Below are positions 1 to 8,437 of a stretch of 64,000 nt of DNA, in pieces. Source of the stretch: Chloroflexota bacterium (lineage in GTDB: Bacteria; Chloroflexota; Limnocylindria; Limnocylindrales; CSP1-4); NCBI GenBank assembly GCA_030447745.1, contig JAUJOH010000008.1, forward strand, positions 66,876 to 130,875, read 5' to 3'. Position numbers and translations under genes: made by a program. The notes below the pieces were generated by a model. That model did not search any database. It saw nothing but the letters and a program-made list of their open reading frames with translations, and had not been told where the DNA came from. The number at the start of each line of letters is the position of its first letter. Positions within the stretch are counted from its first letter, which is position 1.

Positions 1-11
1 GAGTTCAGGAC

Positions 12-362
12 ATGGCTGACATCAAAAACATCACGGAAGCGACCTTCGAGGACGATGTCCTTCGCAGCGACCGGCCGGTGATCGTCGACTTCTGGGCAGC
101 GTGGTGCGTTGACTGCCACCGTGTGGCGCCGGAGCTCGAACGGCTCGCCGATAAGTACGCAGGTGTGGTTGACGTGGCCAAGCTCGACGTGGATGCGAAC
201 CCGGCGCTGGCCGCCGCCTTCGGGATCATGCGTCTCCCGACCATCGCTCTCTTCCGGCCCGGTCAGGGGCCCGTCGGCGTCACGGGGTTCCGACGGGCCG
301 AGCAGCTCGAGCAAGGCCTCGGACTCGTCGCGCTCGCTCCCATGAGCGCCGGAGCAGGCTAG
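12..362 (+). CDS. Thioredoxin-family protein with WCVDC active site
   Basis: A 116-residue thioredoxin-fold protein, the length of a classical cytoplasmic thioredoxin, expected to exchange or reduce protein disulfides. Visible family features are the buried Asp26, Trp28, the redox pair Cys32 and Cys35, and a cis-proline segment RLPTIALF near residue 75. The active site reads WCVDC instead of the usual WCGPC. Replacing Gly-Pro with Val-Asp should shift redox potential or partner choice (inference). AGGAC sits just upstream of the ATG. A copper-type ATPase follows on the same strand, so a link to metal or oxidative stress is possible but not shown. No signal peptide is visible, so it acts in the cytoplasm. 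Confidence 0.9.
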   Translation: MADIKNITEATFEDDVLRSDRPVIVDFWAAWCVDCHRVAPELERLADKYAGVVDVAKLDVDANPALAAAFGIMRLPTIALFRPGQGPVGVTGFRRAEQLEQGLGLVALAPMSAGAG

Positions 363-381
363 CGCGAGCCGGCGGCACACG

Positions 382-417
382 GGTGCGATGCTCGCTCGCG
401 GCGGCGAGCATCGCGCC
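382..417. other. GC-rich hairpin between thioredoxin and CopB genes
   Basis: Inverted repeat with a 14-bp stem (arms 382-395 and 404-417, one G-U pair) and an 8-nt loop. It lies just after the thioredoxin stop. No T-run follows, so it is a weak terminator candidate or an mRNA-stabilising stem rather than a clear intrinsic terminator. Confidence 0.5.
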
Positions 418-424
418 TGGCTCC

Positions 425-435
425 TACAGTACTGT
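425..435 (+). promoter_or_regulatory. Candidate -10 box overlapping a 10-bp palindrome (copB promoter/operator)
   Basis: TACAGT at 425-430 is spaced like a -10 box about 30 bp before the CopB start codon. It overlaps the perfect palindrome ACAGTACTGT (426-435). A dyad over the -10 of a metal-efflux gene is where a metal-sensing repressor or MerR-type activator would bind. No convincing -35 is seen, because the preceding hairpin occupies that position. The regulator is not in the window. Confidence 0.35.
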
Positions 436-459
436 CGAACGCCGCGAGAGGGACGACCG

Positions 460-2832
460 ATGCATCGGCATGATTTCGCCGACGAGCGAGCCGAACACCT
501 TGAAGAAGCTGCCGGGCAGTCGAGCCCGGTCGATCGTCGCGAGCACGGGCCCGGCGAAGCCAGCCTGGGTCACGCCCGGCCGCCGGAGCACGCGGCCGGC
601 GTCTCGTCCCGGGCCGCGGCGCGCGGCTCCTCCCACTCAGACGGCGAGGCGAGCGGCCTCGATGCCTCGCACGCCGGGCGCTCCGCCACGCCAAGGCACG
701 CCGCGGGCGCCACCGGGCACGTCGGTCACGGCGCCGACGCGAACGTGCCATCTGCCGCCAGCGAGGCAGCGCCCGCGCACGCCGCCGGTCACGGCGGCCA
801 CCAAACCGGGCCTTCCGGCGGCCACGACAAGCACGCCGGCCACTCGGTCGCGATGTTCCGCGACAAGTTCTGGCTCAGCCTGCTCCTGACCGTCCCGGTC
901 GTGCTGCTGAGCCACGACATCCAGACCTGGCTGGGCTACGAGATCCCGATGGTCGCCGGCATCGACTACCTGCCGGCCATCCTCGGCACGATCGTGTTCG
1001 CCTACGGTGGCCTCGTCTTCCTCCGCGGCGCGGCCGGCGAGCTGCGCGATCGGCAGCCCGGGATGATGACGCTGATCTCGCTGGCGATCGTCGTCGCCTT
1101 CGTCACCAGCTGGGCCGGCACGCTGGGGCTGTTCGAGGTCGAGATCTGGTGGGAGCTCGCGACCCTCATCACGATCATGCTCCTCGGCCACTGGCTCGAG
1201 ATGCGCTCCATCGCGCAGGCGCGCGGCGCGCTCACCGCGCTGGCCGAACTCCTCCCGGACACCGCCGAACGGGTGACGGTCACTGGGACCGAGACCGTGT
1301 CGCTGGCCGCCCTTGCGGTTGGCGACGTCGTACTCGTGCGGCCCGGAGCCCGCGTCCCTGTCGACGGCACGGTTGCCCAGGGTCAGGCGGACGTCGACGA
1401 ATCGATGATCACCGGCGAGTCGCGACCGGTCGCCAAGGAGCCCGGCGATCGGGTCGTGGCCGGCACCGTTGCTGCCGGTGGGAGCCTCCGCGTGCGCGTC
1501 GAGGCGGTCGGCGAGCAGACCGCTCTGTCGGGAATCATGCGCCTGGTCGAAGCGGCGCAGGCGTCGGCTTCGCGCGCGCAGGCCCTGGCCGACCGCGCGG
1601 CCGCCCTCCTCTTCTACGTCGCCCTCGGGGCGGGCGCGATCACCCTCGTCGCCTGGTGGCTGCTGGGCGACCAGGACGGAGCGCTCATCCGGACGGCAAC
1701 GGTGCTCGTGATCGCCTGCCCCCACGCACTCGGCCTGGCGATCCCGCTCGTGATCGCCATCTCGACCTCGCTCGGCGCGCGCAACGGCCTGCTCGTCAAG
1801 AACCGCCTCGCGCTCGAGCGGGCGCGCGAGCTCGACGTGGTCATCTTCGACAAGACCGGCACCCTCACGAAGGGCAAGCCCGTGCTCGCCAACGTCGCCG
1901 CCGCGCCGGCGGTTGACGAAGCCGAGCTTCTGGCAACGGCCGCCGGGGTCGAGGAGGACTCCGAGCACCCGCTGGCAGAGGCCATCGTCCGCGGCACGCG
2001 CGAGCGCGGCATCGAGCCAGCCGCCACGACGGCGTTCGAGTCCCTTGCCGGTCGTGGAGCGCGAGCGACCGTCCACGGGCGCGACGTCTACGTCGGCGGA
2101 CCGCGCCTGCTGGCCGAGCTCGACGCGGCAATGCAGCCGGAGCTCGCCGGCCAGACGGAGCGCTGGGCGCGCGAGGGTCGGACCGTGCTCCACGTGATCC
2201 GCGACGCCCGCGTCGTCGGCGCCGTCGCCGTCGAGGACGAGATCCGACCGGAGTCGAAGGAGGCGATCGATCGCCTCCACGAGATGGGCGTCAAGGTCGC
2301 CATGATCACGGGTGACAGTCAGGCGGTGGCGGACTCCGTCGCTCGGCGGCTCGGGATCGACGAGGTCGCGGCGCAGGTGCTGCCGGGCGACAAGGCGGCC
2401 GCTGTCGAGGCGTTCCAGCGCGGGCGGCGGCGCGTCGCCATGGTGGGCGACGGGGTGAACGATGCGCCGGCACTGGCAACGGCAGACGTCGGGATCGCGA
2501 TCGGCGCGGGGACCGACGTGGCGGTCGAGTCCGCCGGCATCGTGCTCGTGCGGAGCGACCCCCGCGACGTGGTTGGGGCGATCGAGCTGTCACGGGCGAC
2601 ATACCGGAAGATGGTCCAGAATCTGTTCTGGGCGACCGGCTACAACCTGGTCGCCATCCCGGTGGCGGCCGGGATCTTCGTCCCGTGGGGCATCGACCTG
2701 CCGATGGCTGTCGGCGCGATCGCCATGAGCGTGTCCACGATCGTCGTGGCCGCCAACGCGCAGCTCTTGCGCGGTCTGCGTCTCAGACGCGACGGGTCAG
2801 CTCCGTCCAACCCAGTCCCCCAACCAGCCTGA
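460..2832 (+). CDS. copB: CopB-type heavy-metal (copper/silver) translocating P1B-ATPase
   Basis: A 790-residue P1B-ATPase that exports copper or silver across the inner membrane using ATP. The first ~125 residues are a histidine-rich, low-complexity tail in place of CxxC metal-binding domains. Then come membrane helices, the actuator TGES near residue 318, the transmembrane metal site Cys420-Pro421-His422, the phosphorylated Asp464 in DKTGTLT, and the hinge [13 protein letters not shown] rather than CPC, plus the His-rich N-terminus, defines the CopB (P1B-3) subgroup. I chose ATG 460, preceded by GAGAGGGAC, over an upstream ATG at 388 that lies inside a hairpin. The YHS protein directly downstream is its usual companion. 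Confidence 0.92.
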   Translation: MHRHDFADERAEHLEEAAGQSSPVDRREHGPGEASLGHARPPEHAAGVSSRAAARGSSHSDGEASGLDASHAGRSATPRHAAGATGHVGHGADANVPSAASEAAPAHAAGHGGHQTGPSGGHDKHAGHSVAMFRDKFWLSLLLTVPVVLLSHDIQTWLGYEIPMVAGIDYLPAILGTIVFAYGGLVFLRGAAGELRDRQPGMMTLISLAIVVAFVTSWAGTLGLFEVEIWWELATLITIMLLGHWLEMRSIAQARGALTALAELLPDTAERVTVTGTETVSLAALAVGDVVLVRPGARVPVDGTVAQGQADVDESMITGESRPVAKEPGDRVVAGTVAAGGSLRVRVEAVGEQTALSGIMRLVEAAQASASRAQALADRAAALLFYVALGAGAITLVAWWLLGDQDGALIRTATVLVIACPHALGLAIPLVIAISTSLGARNGLLVKNRLALERARELDVVIFDKTGTLTKGKPVLANVAAAPAVDEAELLATAAGVEEDSEHPLAEAIVRGTRERGIEPAATTAFESLAGRGARATVHGRDVYVGGPRLLAELDAAMQPELAGQTERWAREGRTVLHVIRDARVVGAVAVEDEIRPESKEAIDRLHEMGVKVAMITGDSQAVADSVARRLGIDEVAAQVLPGDKAAAVEAFQRGRRRVAMVGDGVNDAPALATADVGIAIGAGTDVAVESAGIVLVRSDPRDVVGAIELSRATYRKMVQNLFWATGYNLVAIPVAAGIFVPWGIDLPMAVGAIAMSVSTIVVAANAQLLRGLRLRRDGSAPSNPVPQPA

Positions 2833-2845
2833 AGGAGGCAAACCA

Positions 2846-3034
2846 ATGACGCAGCAGACCACCGCCACCGATCCGGTCTGTGGCATGACCGTCGACGTCG
2901 AGCAGGCAACCACGAGCGGGCTGACCGCTGAGCACAACGGCCAGACGTACTACTTCTGCGGCAAGGGCTGCAAGCTCGAGTTCGGCGACGATCCGGAGAA
3001 GTACTTCGACCCGAGCTATACGCCTTCGATGTAA
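2846..3034 (+). CDS. YHS-domain metal-binding protein
   Basis: A 62-residue stand-alone YHS domain. The signature is complete: DPVCGM near the N-terminus (Cys12), then YYFCGKGC (Cys38, Cys42) followed by a short helix. YHS domains bind copper or other soft metals and are typically found fused to, or beside, copper P-type ATPases and copper reductases. It starts 13 nt after the CopB stop with a strong GAAGGAGG ribosome-binding site, so the two are co-transcribed. It probably delivers or buffers metal for the pump (inference). Confidence 0.88.
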   Translation: MTQQTTATDPVCGMTVDVEQATTSGLTAEHNGQTYYFCGKGCKLEFGDDPEKYFDPSYTPSM

Positions 3035-3288
3035 CCAGCCCGGCGTCAGCGGCCGGGCGCCGCCCGCACCGCCGGCACCTCCGGCGCGAAGCGGTCCACG
3101 AACTCCCGGCGGCCGGACGACCGGGAAACGCCCAGGGATCGGCGCTGCAATGCGACTGCGATGCCGGTGCAACGTCTGATGACTCATCCCGATCGACACG
3201 GATTGCGAACTACGGCCGAGAGCGCCGAACCGAGTGGTCGACGACGACCCCCGGGCCGAGAGGCTGGCGCAACGCTACGGAGGCCTAG

Positions 3289-4062
3289 ATGCGCCGATCC
3301 CTTTCGCTCTTGGCAGCTGCCGGCCTGTTGGTCGTCACCGCCGCCCCGACCTTCGCCGACGAAGGCGACGCGGGCAAGCTCATGATCATGAAGCACGCCT
3401 GCACGGAAGAGCCCGTCAAGAACCAGGCTGACTTCGACGCGATCGTTGCCCAGGCCGAGGGTGACGAGATCACGGCCCTGGCCCTGACCGTCCTTGCCTG
3501 TCCGACCATCGTCCTGACGGATGACGGCGGTGACATCACCGACGGCATCGCCGGCGCCCCGGTCGACTTCGAGTTCGAGGTCACCGACTCCAACGGCGAC
3601 ACGCAGACCCTGGCCGACGCCGAGTTCGTCGCCGCCAAGCTGTGCGAGACCGACATCGAGCGCGATGCCAACGGCGACGGCGAGTTCTCCGCCGAAGTCT
3701 GCCTCGACATCTCGCACTACATGTTCTCGAACCTGGCCGTCGGTGAGCTGACCGTCGAAGAGACGACGCCCCCCAACGGCTGGATGTTCGGCACGCTGCT
3801 GCTGACCCCCCAGGCCCTCCAGGCCGAGGGCAGCGACGACGCGGCGACCGGCGCCGAGTTCGACGCTGACTCCGCGACCGTGACGCTCGACCTGTCGGGT
3901 GACTCGGACAACGAGGCGATGCTCCACATCTACAACTTCGAGAAGTCCCCGTCGACCGACACCGTGTCGACCGAGAGCTCCTCGACGGTCCTGCCGTTCG
4001 CGGCCGTGGCCGCCCTGAGCCTGATCGGTGGCGCCTTCGTGCTCCGCCGTCGGACCGCCTGA
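3289..4062 (+). CDS. Secreted surface protein with C-terminal membrane anchor
   Basis: A 257-residue acidic, exported protein. An N-terminal signal peptide (MRRSLSLLAAAG, cleavage near residue 23) leads to an extracellular region with four cysteines and the phrase VEETTPPNGW followed by beta-rich sequence. This resembles SpaA/prealbumin-like domains of surface adhesins. The C-terminus has a Ser/Thr-rich linker, a hydrophobic helix starting at LPFAAVAAL, and RRR, the layout of a sortase-sorted or membrane-anchored protein, but no true LPxTG is present. A sortase homologue follows immediately, so the two probably function together. The exact role is unknown. Confidence 0.75.
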   Translation: MRRSLSLLAAAGLLVVTAAPTFADEGDAGKLMIMKHACTEEPVKNQADFDAIVAQAEGDEITALALTVLACPTIVLTDDGGDITDGIAGAPVDFEFEVTDSNGDTQTLADAEFVAAKLCETDIERDANGDGEFSAEVCLDISHYMFSNLAVGELTVEETTPPNGWMFGTLLLTPQALQAEGSDDAATGAEFDADSATVTLDLSGDSDNEAMLHIYNFEKSPSTDTVSTESSSTVLPFAAVAALSLIGGAFVLRRRTA

Positions 4063-4081
4063 CCCCACTCGTCCCTCCCGT

Positions 4082-4112
4082 GACCGGCGTCCCTCCTCGA
4101 GGGGCGTCGGTC
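4082..4112 (+). terminator. Intrinsic terminator after the surface-protein gene
   Basis: A 14-bp stem (4082-4095 with 4099-4112, two G-U pairs) closes a 3-nt loop and is followed by ATTTCGTTT. It lies between the surface-protein stop and the ATG chosen for the sortase homologue. Read-through or a second promoter must therefore drive the latter. Confidence 0.7.
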
Positions 4113-4133
4113 ATTTCGTTTCCGGGACCCGGG

Positions 4134-4841
4134 ATGCGTCACCTCCACGGCCGCCGCCTGGCGGCGGTCCTCGTCACCGGAGCGGTGACCCTCGCCGGCT
4201 GTGCCGGAGAGGGTGCGGATCCGACGACCGCCGGCGCCAGCGCCTCGCCGGCGCCTGCCAGCCGTCCCGCGTCCCCCGGGCCGAAAGCGGCCAGCGCTTC
4301 CCCCACCGCAACGCCGGCGAGGTCCGTCGGCACCGGGTTGAACGCCCTGCCGTCGCGGATCGTGGTGCCGGATCTCGGGATCGACCTCCCCGTCGTGTCC
4401 GGCGACCTGACCCTGCCCGACAACCCGCCGGACTACCCGCTCTGCGACGTGGCGCAGTACCTGACGACGTACCGCTACCCGGCACGGCCGGGGACCACGA
4501 CCTGGATCTACGGGCATGCCCGTGAAGGGATGTTCCTGCCGCTCCTCGAGGCATCCGAACAGGACGACGGCAGGGAGCTCATCGGGATGACCGTGGAGCT
4601 GTACTCGGACGCGGCTCGCCGGTACACGTACCGGGTCACCGAGGTGACGCGCCACGCGACCGACCGGGGCATCGCTCGCGGCGTGCCGGCGGAGGGGCGC
4701 CGTCTCGTGCTCCAGACGAGCGAGGGACCGAAGGGCACGGTGCCAAAGCTGCAGATCGCCGCCGAGTTCGTCGACGAGGCGCCGGCAGAGCCCGCCGAGG
4801 CCATGCCGTCAGCCGCCCCGAAGAGCTGCTACATCCCCTGA
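4134..4841 (+). CDS. Sortase-fold lipoprotein lacking the catalytic cysteine
   Basis: A 235-residue protein with a lipoprotein signal (VTLAGC, Cys about 21), a Ser/Ala/Pro-rich linker, and a sortase beta-barrel. The catalytic His is recognisable in IYGHAREG (His128). The strand that should read TLxTC reads LVLQTSEGP, putting Ser196 where the nucleophilic Cys belongs. The later Arg position is Lys205. Class E/F sortases need His-Cys-Arg, so this protein is either an inactive scaffold or a serine-based variant. ATG 4134 is chosen because the upstream ATG lies inside the preceding terminator and would put residues ahead of the signal peptide. It is paired with the surface protein upstream and overlaps the convergent GH15 gene by 13 nt. 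Confidence 0.75.
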   Translation: MRHLHGRRLAAVLVTGAVTLAGCAGEGADPTTAGASASPAPASRPASPGPKAASASPTATPARSVGTGLNALPSRIVVPDLGIDLPVVSGDLTLPDNPPDYPLCDVAQYLTTYRYPARPGTTTWIYGHAREGMFLPLLEASEQDDGRELIGMTVELYSDAARRYTYRVTEVTRHATDRGIARGVPAEGRRLVLQTSEGPKGTVPKLQIAAEFVDEAPAEPAEAMPSAAPKSCYIP

Positions 4842-6613
4842 CGCCGGTCGTGGGGCGTCAGCCGCCACGCCGCGTTGACCAGCCCGATGTGCGAGAACGC
4901 CTGCGGCACGTTTCCGATCGGCTCGCCGGCCCTGGGCTCGACCATCTCGGTCAGGAGCCCGAGGTCGTTCGCGAACCCGTTCAGCTGCGCGAACCGGTCG
5001 GCGGCCCGACCTCGTTCGCCGGCCAGCCATTCGCACTCGGCCAACCAGTAGCTGCACAGCAGGAACCCGTTGGCGTCGCCGTCCCAGCGGTGGACGAGCG
5101 GCCCGCTCGTGAGCCGCTCGCGCACGGTCTGGATCGTGGCCGCCATGCGCGGGTCGTCCGCGGGCAAGAAGTCGACCATCGGCAGGAGCAGCACAGACGC
5201 GTCGAGGTCATCCGAGCCGAGGGCGCCGGCATAGGCGCCCGTGCGCTCGCTCCACGCCTCGCGAAGCACCGTCTCGCGGATCGTGTCGCGCTCGCGCGAC
5301 CAGCGATCGACCGGGACGTCGTCGCCCAGCCGATCGGCCAGCCGGACCGCGCGGTCGAGCGCGACCCAGCACATCACCTTGGACGACGTGTACTGGCGAT
5401 CCCGGTCGCGAGCCTCCCACATGCCGGCATCCGGCTCGCGCCAGTGACGGACGGCCCGGTCGGCGAAGGCCACGAGGAGCTCTCGGACGTCATCGGGGAA
5501 CTGGCCGATCTGGTCGCGCATCAGGTGCGCGCTGTCGATCACCTCCCCGAGCACGTCGTGCTGCTGCTGGAGCCAGGCATCGTTGCCGACACGCACCGGG
5601 CGGCTGCCGCGATACCCACGCAGGTGCTCGAGCCGGTGCTCCGTCAGGTCGCGACGGCCGTCGGCGCCGAGCACGATCGGCACGCGCCGGTCGCCGAGCC
5701 GGCCGAGCGCACCGGCGAGGAACCGGAGGAACGCGTCCGCCTCGTCCGGGCAGGCCGCGATCCACAGCGCCCGCATGACGAACGACAGGTCGCGCAGCCA
5801 TGCGTAGCGGTAGTCCCAGTTGGCGTCGCCGCCCAAGAGCTCCGGGAGAGAGGTGGTCGCCGCCGCCATGACCGCGCCCGTCGTCGCGTCCGTCAGGCCC
5901 TGGAGGACGACGGCCGATCGACGGACCAGCTCGGCCGCCTCGCCCTCGTACCGCGTGTGCTGCCCGTTCCACGACGACCACCCCCGGATCGTGGCGTCGA
6001 GGAGGCCGGCGACGTCGGGTGGCGCCGGGTCGGGTGGCGGGTCCCGGGCCTCCCAGCCCGCCAGCGCGAAGGCGGCGACCTTCCCTTCCGAGACCTCGAA
6101 CCGGGCAGTGACGCCGTCGCCGTCGATGCTCAGCTCCACGTCCGAGTGGAGCCGGAGGTGCGCCGACCCGCCGCGGGCCTCGACGCAGCGGCCCTCGCCG
6201 ACGAGGCGAGGCAGGACGAGGCCGTACTCCGGACGGGGAGCGAAGACGACCTCGACGGGCGACCGCCCGCGCAGCTCCTCCACGCGGCGGACGAGGAGGT
6301 GCGGGACGCGCCGTCCGATCTCGTGACCGGCCGTGCCCGGCTCGAACACGAGCGCGTCGGTGACGGCGAACGCCCACGACGGCCCGTGCCACTCGGTCCG
6401 CAGCACGAGGCCGTCGCCGACGTACGACCGGCGCGACTCGGCCGGTCCGGCCGGCCCGATCCGCCAGTGGCCGGCGTCGGGGTCGAGCAGCGACGCGAAG
6501 ACCGCCGGGCCGTCGAAGCGACGCGGGCAGTACCAGCGGACGGAGCCGGTCCGGTCAACGAGCGCCGCGCTGCGCGAGTCGGACAGGAAGGCAAGGTCCG
6601 CCAACGACTCCAT
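4829..6613 (-). CDS. GH15 glucoamylase/trehalase-like glycoside hydrolase
   Basis: A 594-residue cytoplasmic GH15 enzyme, expected to release glucose from alpha-glucosides such as trehalose or maltodextrins by inversion. It begins with the typical bacterial GH15 start MESLADLAFLSDSRSAALVD, carries an N-terminal beta-sandwich, and then the (alpha/alpha)6 barrel with NWDYRYAWLRD. It ends with QAFSHIGLVNAAWRL, also typical. ATG 6613 is chosen because homology begins there; longer upstream starts run into the next gene. It lies 11 nt after the YihY stop and is likely its operon partner. Substrate cannot be fixed from sequence. Confidence 0.88.
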   Translation of the reverse strand: MESLADLAFLSDSRSAALVDRTGSVRWYCPRRFDGPAVFASLLDPDAGHWRIGPAGPAESRRSYVGDGLVLRTEWHGPSWAFAVTDALVFEPGTAGHEIGRRVPHLLVRRVEELRGRSPVEVVFAPRPEYGLVLPRLVGEGRCVEARGGSAHLRLHSDVELSIDGDGVTARFEVSEGKVAAFALAGWEARDPPPDPAPPDVAGLLDATIRGWSSWNGQHTRYEGEAAELVRRSAVVLQGLTDATTGAVMAAATTSLPELLGGDANWDYRYAWLRDLSFVMRALWIAACPDEADAFLRFLAGALGRLGDRRVPIVLGADGRRDLTEHRLEHLRGYRGSRPVRVGNDAWLQQQHDVLGEVIDSAHLMRDQIGQFPDDVRELLVAFADRAVRHWREPDAGMWEARDRDRQYTSSKVMCWVALDRAVRLADRLGDDVPVDRWSRERDTIRETVLREAWSERTGAYAGALGSDDLDASVLLLPMVDFLPADDPRMAATIQTVRERLTSGPLVHRWDGDANGFLLCSYWLAECEWLAGERGRAADRFAQLNGFANDLGLLTEMVEPRAGEPIGNVPQAFSHIGLVNAAWRLTPHDRRQGM

Positions 6614-6624
6614 GGGCGCGGCCG

Positions 6625-7500
6625 TCAACGCTCGAGGAACGGCGGCGCGGGCGCTCCGATGCGTTCGCGGATCCACGCCGCACCCAGGAGGAGCAGCTGG
6701 AACCCGGTCGCGAGCCAGATCATCGCCACGAAGATGGCCACGAACGTTCCGTACACCGCGGCAGCCCCGATCACCCGCGGCGCGATGTAGCTGAACAGCT
6801 GGGTGAGCAGGGTCAACCCGACGCCGACCACGGCAGACGGCAGGAACACCGGTCGCCACGGGACCGGCCGGGCCGGGACGAACCGGTAGATGGCGGCCAT
6901 GCCGCCGATGAACACGACCAGCGTCAGGAGCGGTGTGAGCACCGCCCAGAACACCCGGGTGCTCCCGAACAGCCGGCCGGTCGTCTGCTCCGCGAGGAAC
7001 GACGCCAGACCGGTCAGGACGAGCCCGATGACGAAGACGGCAAGGAGGAGGATCACGGACAGGATCCCCCGGATCACCCGCTCGACGAAGCCGCGCGGCG
7101 TCGTCTGGGTGAAGATCCGCGAGAAGGCGTCGTCGAGCGAGCCGTAGAACCGGCTGGCGCCCCAGGCGAGACCGATCAGGCCGAGACCGCGCGCGCTGGC
7201 GGCACCCTCCTGGATCGACTCGAGGCTGGCGGCGAGGAACCCCTGGAGGGGCGGCAGGCTCTGCCCTATGCCCTCCACGATCGCCGCCCGGCGGGCCGGA
7301 TCCTCGACGAGCAGACCGAGCAGGCTGGTGAGGAGCAGCAGCGTCGGGAGGAGGGCGAAGAGGGCGCTGTAGGTGAGCCCACCGGCGAGCAGCGCCCCTC
7401 CCGCCCGGTCGAAACGCTCGAACACGCGCCGCGCCATCGCGATCGGCGGCCAGCCGAGCACGCGATCGATCGCGGCCTGCAGGAACCCCGGGAGCTTCAC
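6625..7500 (-). CDS. YihY/BrkB family inner-membrane protein
   Basis: A 291-residue polytopic membrane protein of the YihY/virulence factor BrkB family, with about six hydrophobic segments. Family landmarks are GGLTYSALFALLPTLL early, WGASRFYGSLDDAFSRIF in the middle, and YGTFVAIFVAMIWLATGFQLLLLGA near the end. Members are often called ribonuclease BN by old mis-annotation; the true activity is unsettled. I place the start at GTG 7500 (VKLPGF), because longer upstream sequence is low-complexity Arg/Pro/Ala. It is preceded by the small HTH and FmdB genes on the same strand and followed by GH15. Confidence 0.85.
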   Translation of the reverse strand: MKLPGFLQAAIDRVLGWPPIAMARRVFERFDRAGGALLAGGLTYSALFALLPTLLLLTSLLGLLVEDPARRAAIVEGIGQSLPPLQGFLAASLESIQEGAASARGLGLIGLAWGASRFYGSLDDAFSRIFTQTTPRGFVERVIRGILSVILLLAVFVIGLVLTGLASFLAEQTTGRLFGSTRVFWAVLTPLLTLVVFIGGMAAIYRFVPARPVPWRPVFLPSAVVGVGLTLLTQLFSYIAPRVIGAAAVYGTFVAIFVAMIWLATGFQLLLLGAAWIRERIGAPAPPFLER

Positions 7501-7516
7501 GGCCGCCGTCGGCCGC

Positions 7517-7756
7517 TCAGCGGGCCAGGTCCTCGAACAGCGCCGGCTGCAGGTCGGACGCGCGCACCCGGCGCGGCGCCGCCACCAGTGCCCGGATCTC
7601 GCCGCGGCGCACGAAGCGCCTCCCGCCGAGCTTGATGCTCTGGAGCTTGCCGGTGCGCGCCCACGCGCCGATCGTGGCCGGCTGGAAATGGATGTTGGCG
7701 GCGCGCAGGATCGCCGCCGCCTCGGCCAGGGTGATCCAGTCGGATGCGGCCGGCAT
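7517..7756 (-). CDS. Excisionase/MerR-like helix-turn-helix protein
   Basis: A 79-residue protein with one winged helix-turn-helix of the excisionase/MerR type: WITLAEAAAILR followed by IGAWARTGKLQSIKLGGRRFV, where the wing strand is visible. The C-terminal tail (DLQPALFEDLAR) is acidic. Such stand-alone domains bind DNA as small regulators. No integrase is nearby, so it is probably a chromosomal regulator. It sits 9 nt after the FmdB-like gene and 16 nt before the YihY gene, consistent with one transcript. Confidence 0.75.
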   Translation of the reverse strand: MPAASDWITLAEAAAILRAANIHFQPATIGAWARTGKLQSIKLGGRRFVRRGEIRALVAAPRRVRASDLQPALFEDLAR

Positions 7757-7765
7757 CGGCGGCCG

Positions 7766-8167
7766 TCAGCCCTCGCCGCTCGAGCCCGGCCTCGAGCCGC
7801 TCGGCGGCGCCTTGGACGTGCCGGTCTCGCCGCCCGTGGCTCCGGGGCTCGAGCGCTTCGAGCCGTGCTTGGCGGTCGTGGGACCGGACGGCGGCGTCGC
7901 GGCCGCGTCCGGCGTCGGCGCCTTCCCGTCGGCAGCACCCGCGTCCGAGCCGTCGGTTGCCGACGCCCTGGCGCCGTTCGAGGCCGTGCTGCGGTCCTTC
8001 TTCGCCCACCCGGAGCCCTTGAACAGGATGGTCGGTGGCGCAAACGCCTTGCGCAACACCCCCTCCGCGCCGCACACCGGGCAGAACGCCGGCGTGGGGT
8101 CGTTCCGGCCGTGCAGCATGTCCGTGCGCTCGCCGCACGCCGAGCAGGTGTACTCGTAGATCGGCAT
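7766..8167 (-). CDS. FmdB-family zinc-ribbon protein
   Basis: A 133-residue protein opening with the diagnostic FmdB zinc ribbon: MPIYEYTCSACG, then FCPVCG about 20 residues later, so four cysteines hold one zinc. The rest is a Gly/Ser/Ala/Pro-rich disordered tail. FmdB was first noted as a putative regulator of amide utilisation genes, but most members are small zinc-ribbon proteins of unknown function. It lies in a minus-strand series of small genes upstream of yihY. Confidence 0.85.
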   Translation of the reverse strand: MPIYEYTCSACGERTDMLHGRNDPTPAFCPVCGAEGVLRKAFAPPTILFKGSGWAKKDRSTASNGARASATDGSDAGAADGKAPTPDAAATPPSGPTTAKHGSKRSSPGATGGETGTSKAPPSGSRPGSSGEG

Positions 8168-8179
8168 CGCAGCGCGTCG

Positions 8180-8335
8180 TCAGCCGCGCAGGAGGCGCAT
8201 GCCGCATTTCGGCCAGGAAAGGGTGCGCTCGTGGGCCCGGGCCAAGCCGCAGACCTGCTCGGGCAGGCGGGCCGGCGGAGCGACGGGAGCGGCTGCGTTG
8301 CCGGGCCCGCGGCGCTTCAGGAAATCGACCGGCAC
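8180..8335 (-). CDS. Possible 51-residue protein (hypothetical)
   Basis: A short reading frame starting at GTG 8335 with AAGGGG five bases upstream, ending 13 nt before the FmdB-like start. The protein begins MPVDFLKRRGPG, then has an Ala/Pro linker and a C-terminal part with two cysteines (QVCGLARAHERTLSWPKCGM) and a basic end. The spacing, ribosome site and an upstream TACGAT box favour a real first gene of this operon. No family is recognised, and the call rests on signals rather than homology. Confidence 0.4.
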   Translation of the reverse strand: MPVDFLKRRGPGNAAAPVAPPARLPEQVCGLARAHERTLSWPKCGMRLLRG

Positions 8336-8373
8336 GGACGCCCCTTGGTGCTGTCGCGACGTGGACGGCGGCT

Positions 8374-8437
8374 ATCGTAGCAGCGGAGCCCGGCCGCCCG
8401 GCGCGCGGCGGGGCCGGCGGCGGGCGCTGGCTATACT
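8374..8437. promoter_or_regulatory. Divergent promoter region between the fmdB-like operon and GH38 gene
   Basis: On the minus strand TACGAT (8379-8374) is a plausible -10 for the small-gene operon. On the plus strand TATACT (8432-8437) ends 7 nt before the ATG of the GH38 gene. That spacing would put +1 at or next to the start codon, predicting a leaderless GH38 mRNA. No ribosome-binding site precedes that ATG. -35 elements are not convincing. Confidence 0.4.

Noticed and set aside
637-2280. 547-residue minus-strand open frame over the CopB gene
   Set aside because: Low-complexity Arg/Asp/Gly sequence with no domain; it is the antisense shadow of a strongly coding G+C-rich gene.
3900-4062. 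Canonical LPxTG sorting signal in the surface protein
   Set aside because: The sequence before the hydrophobic helix is STVLPFAAV; no LPxTG or LAxTG is present, so only the general anchor layout is claimed.
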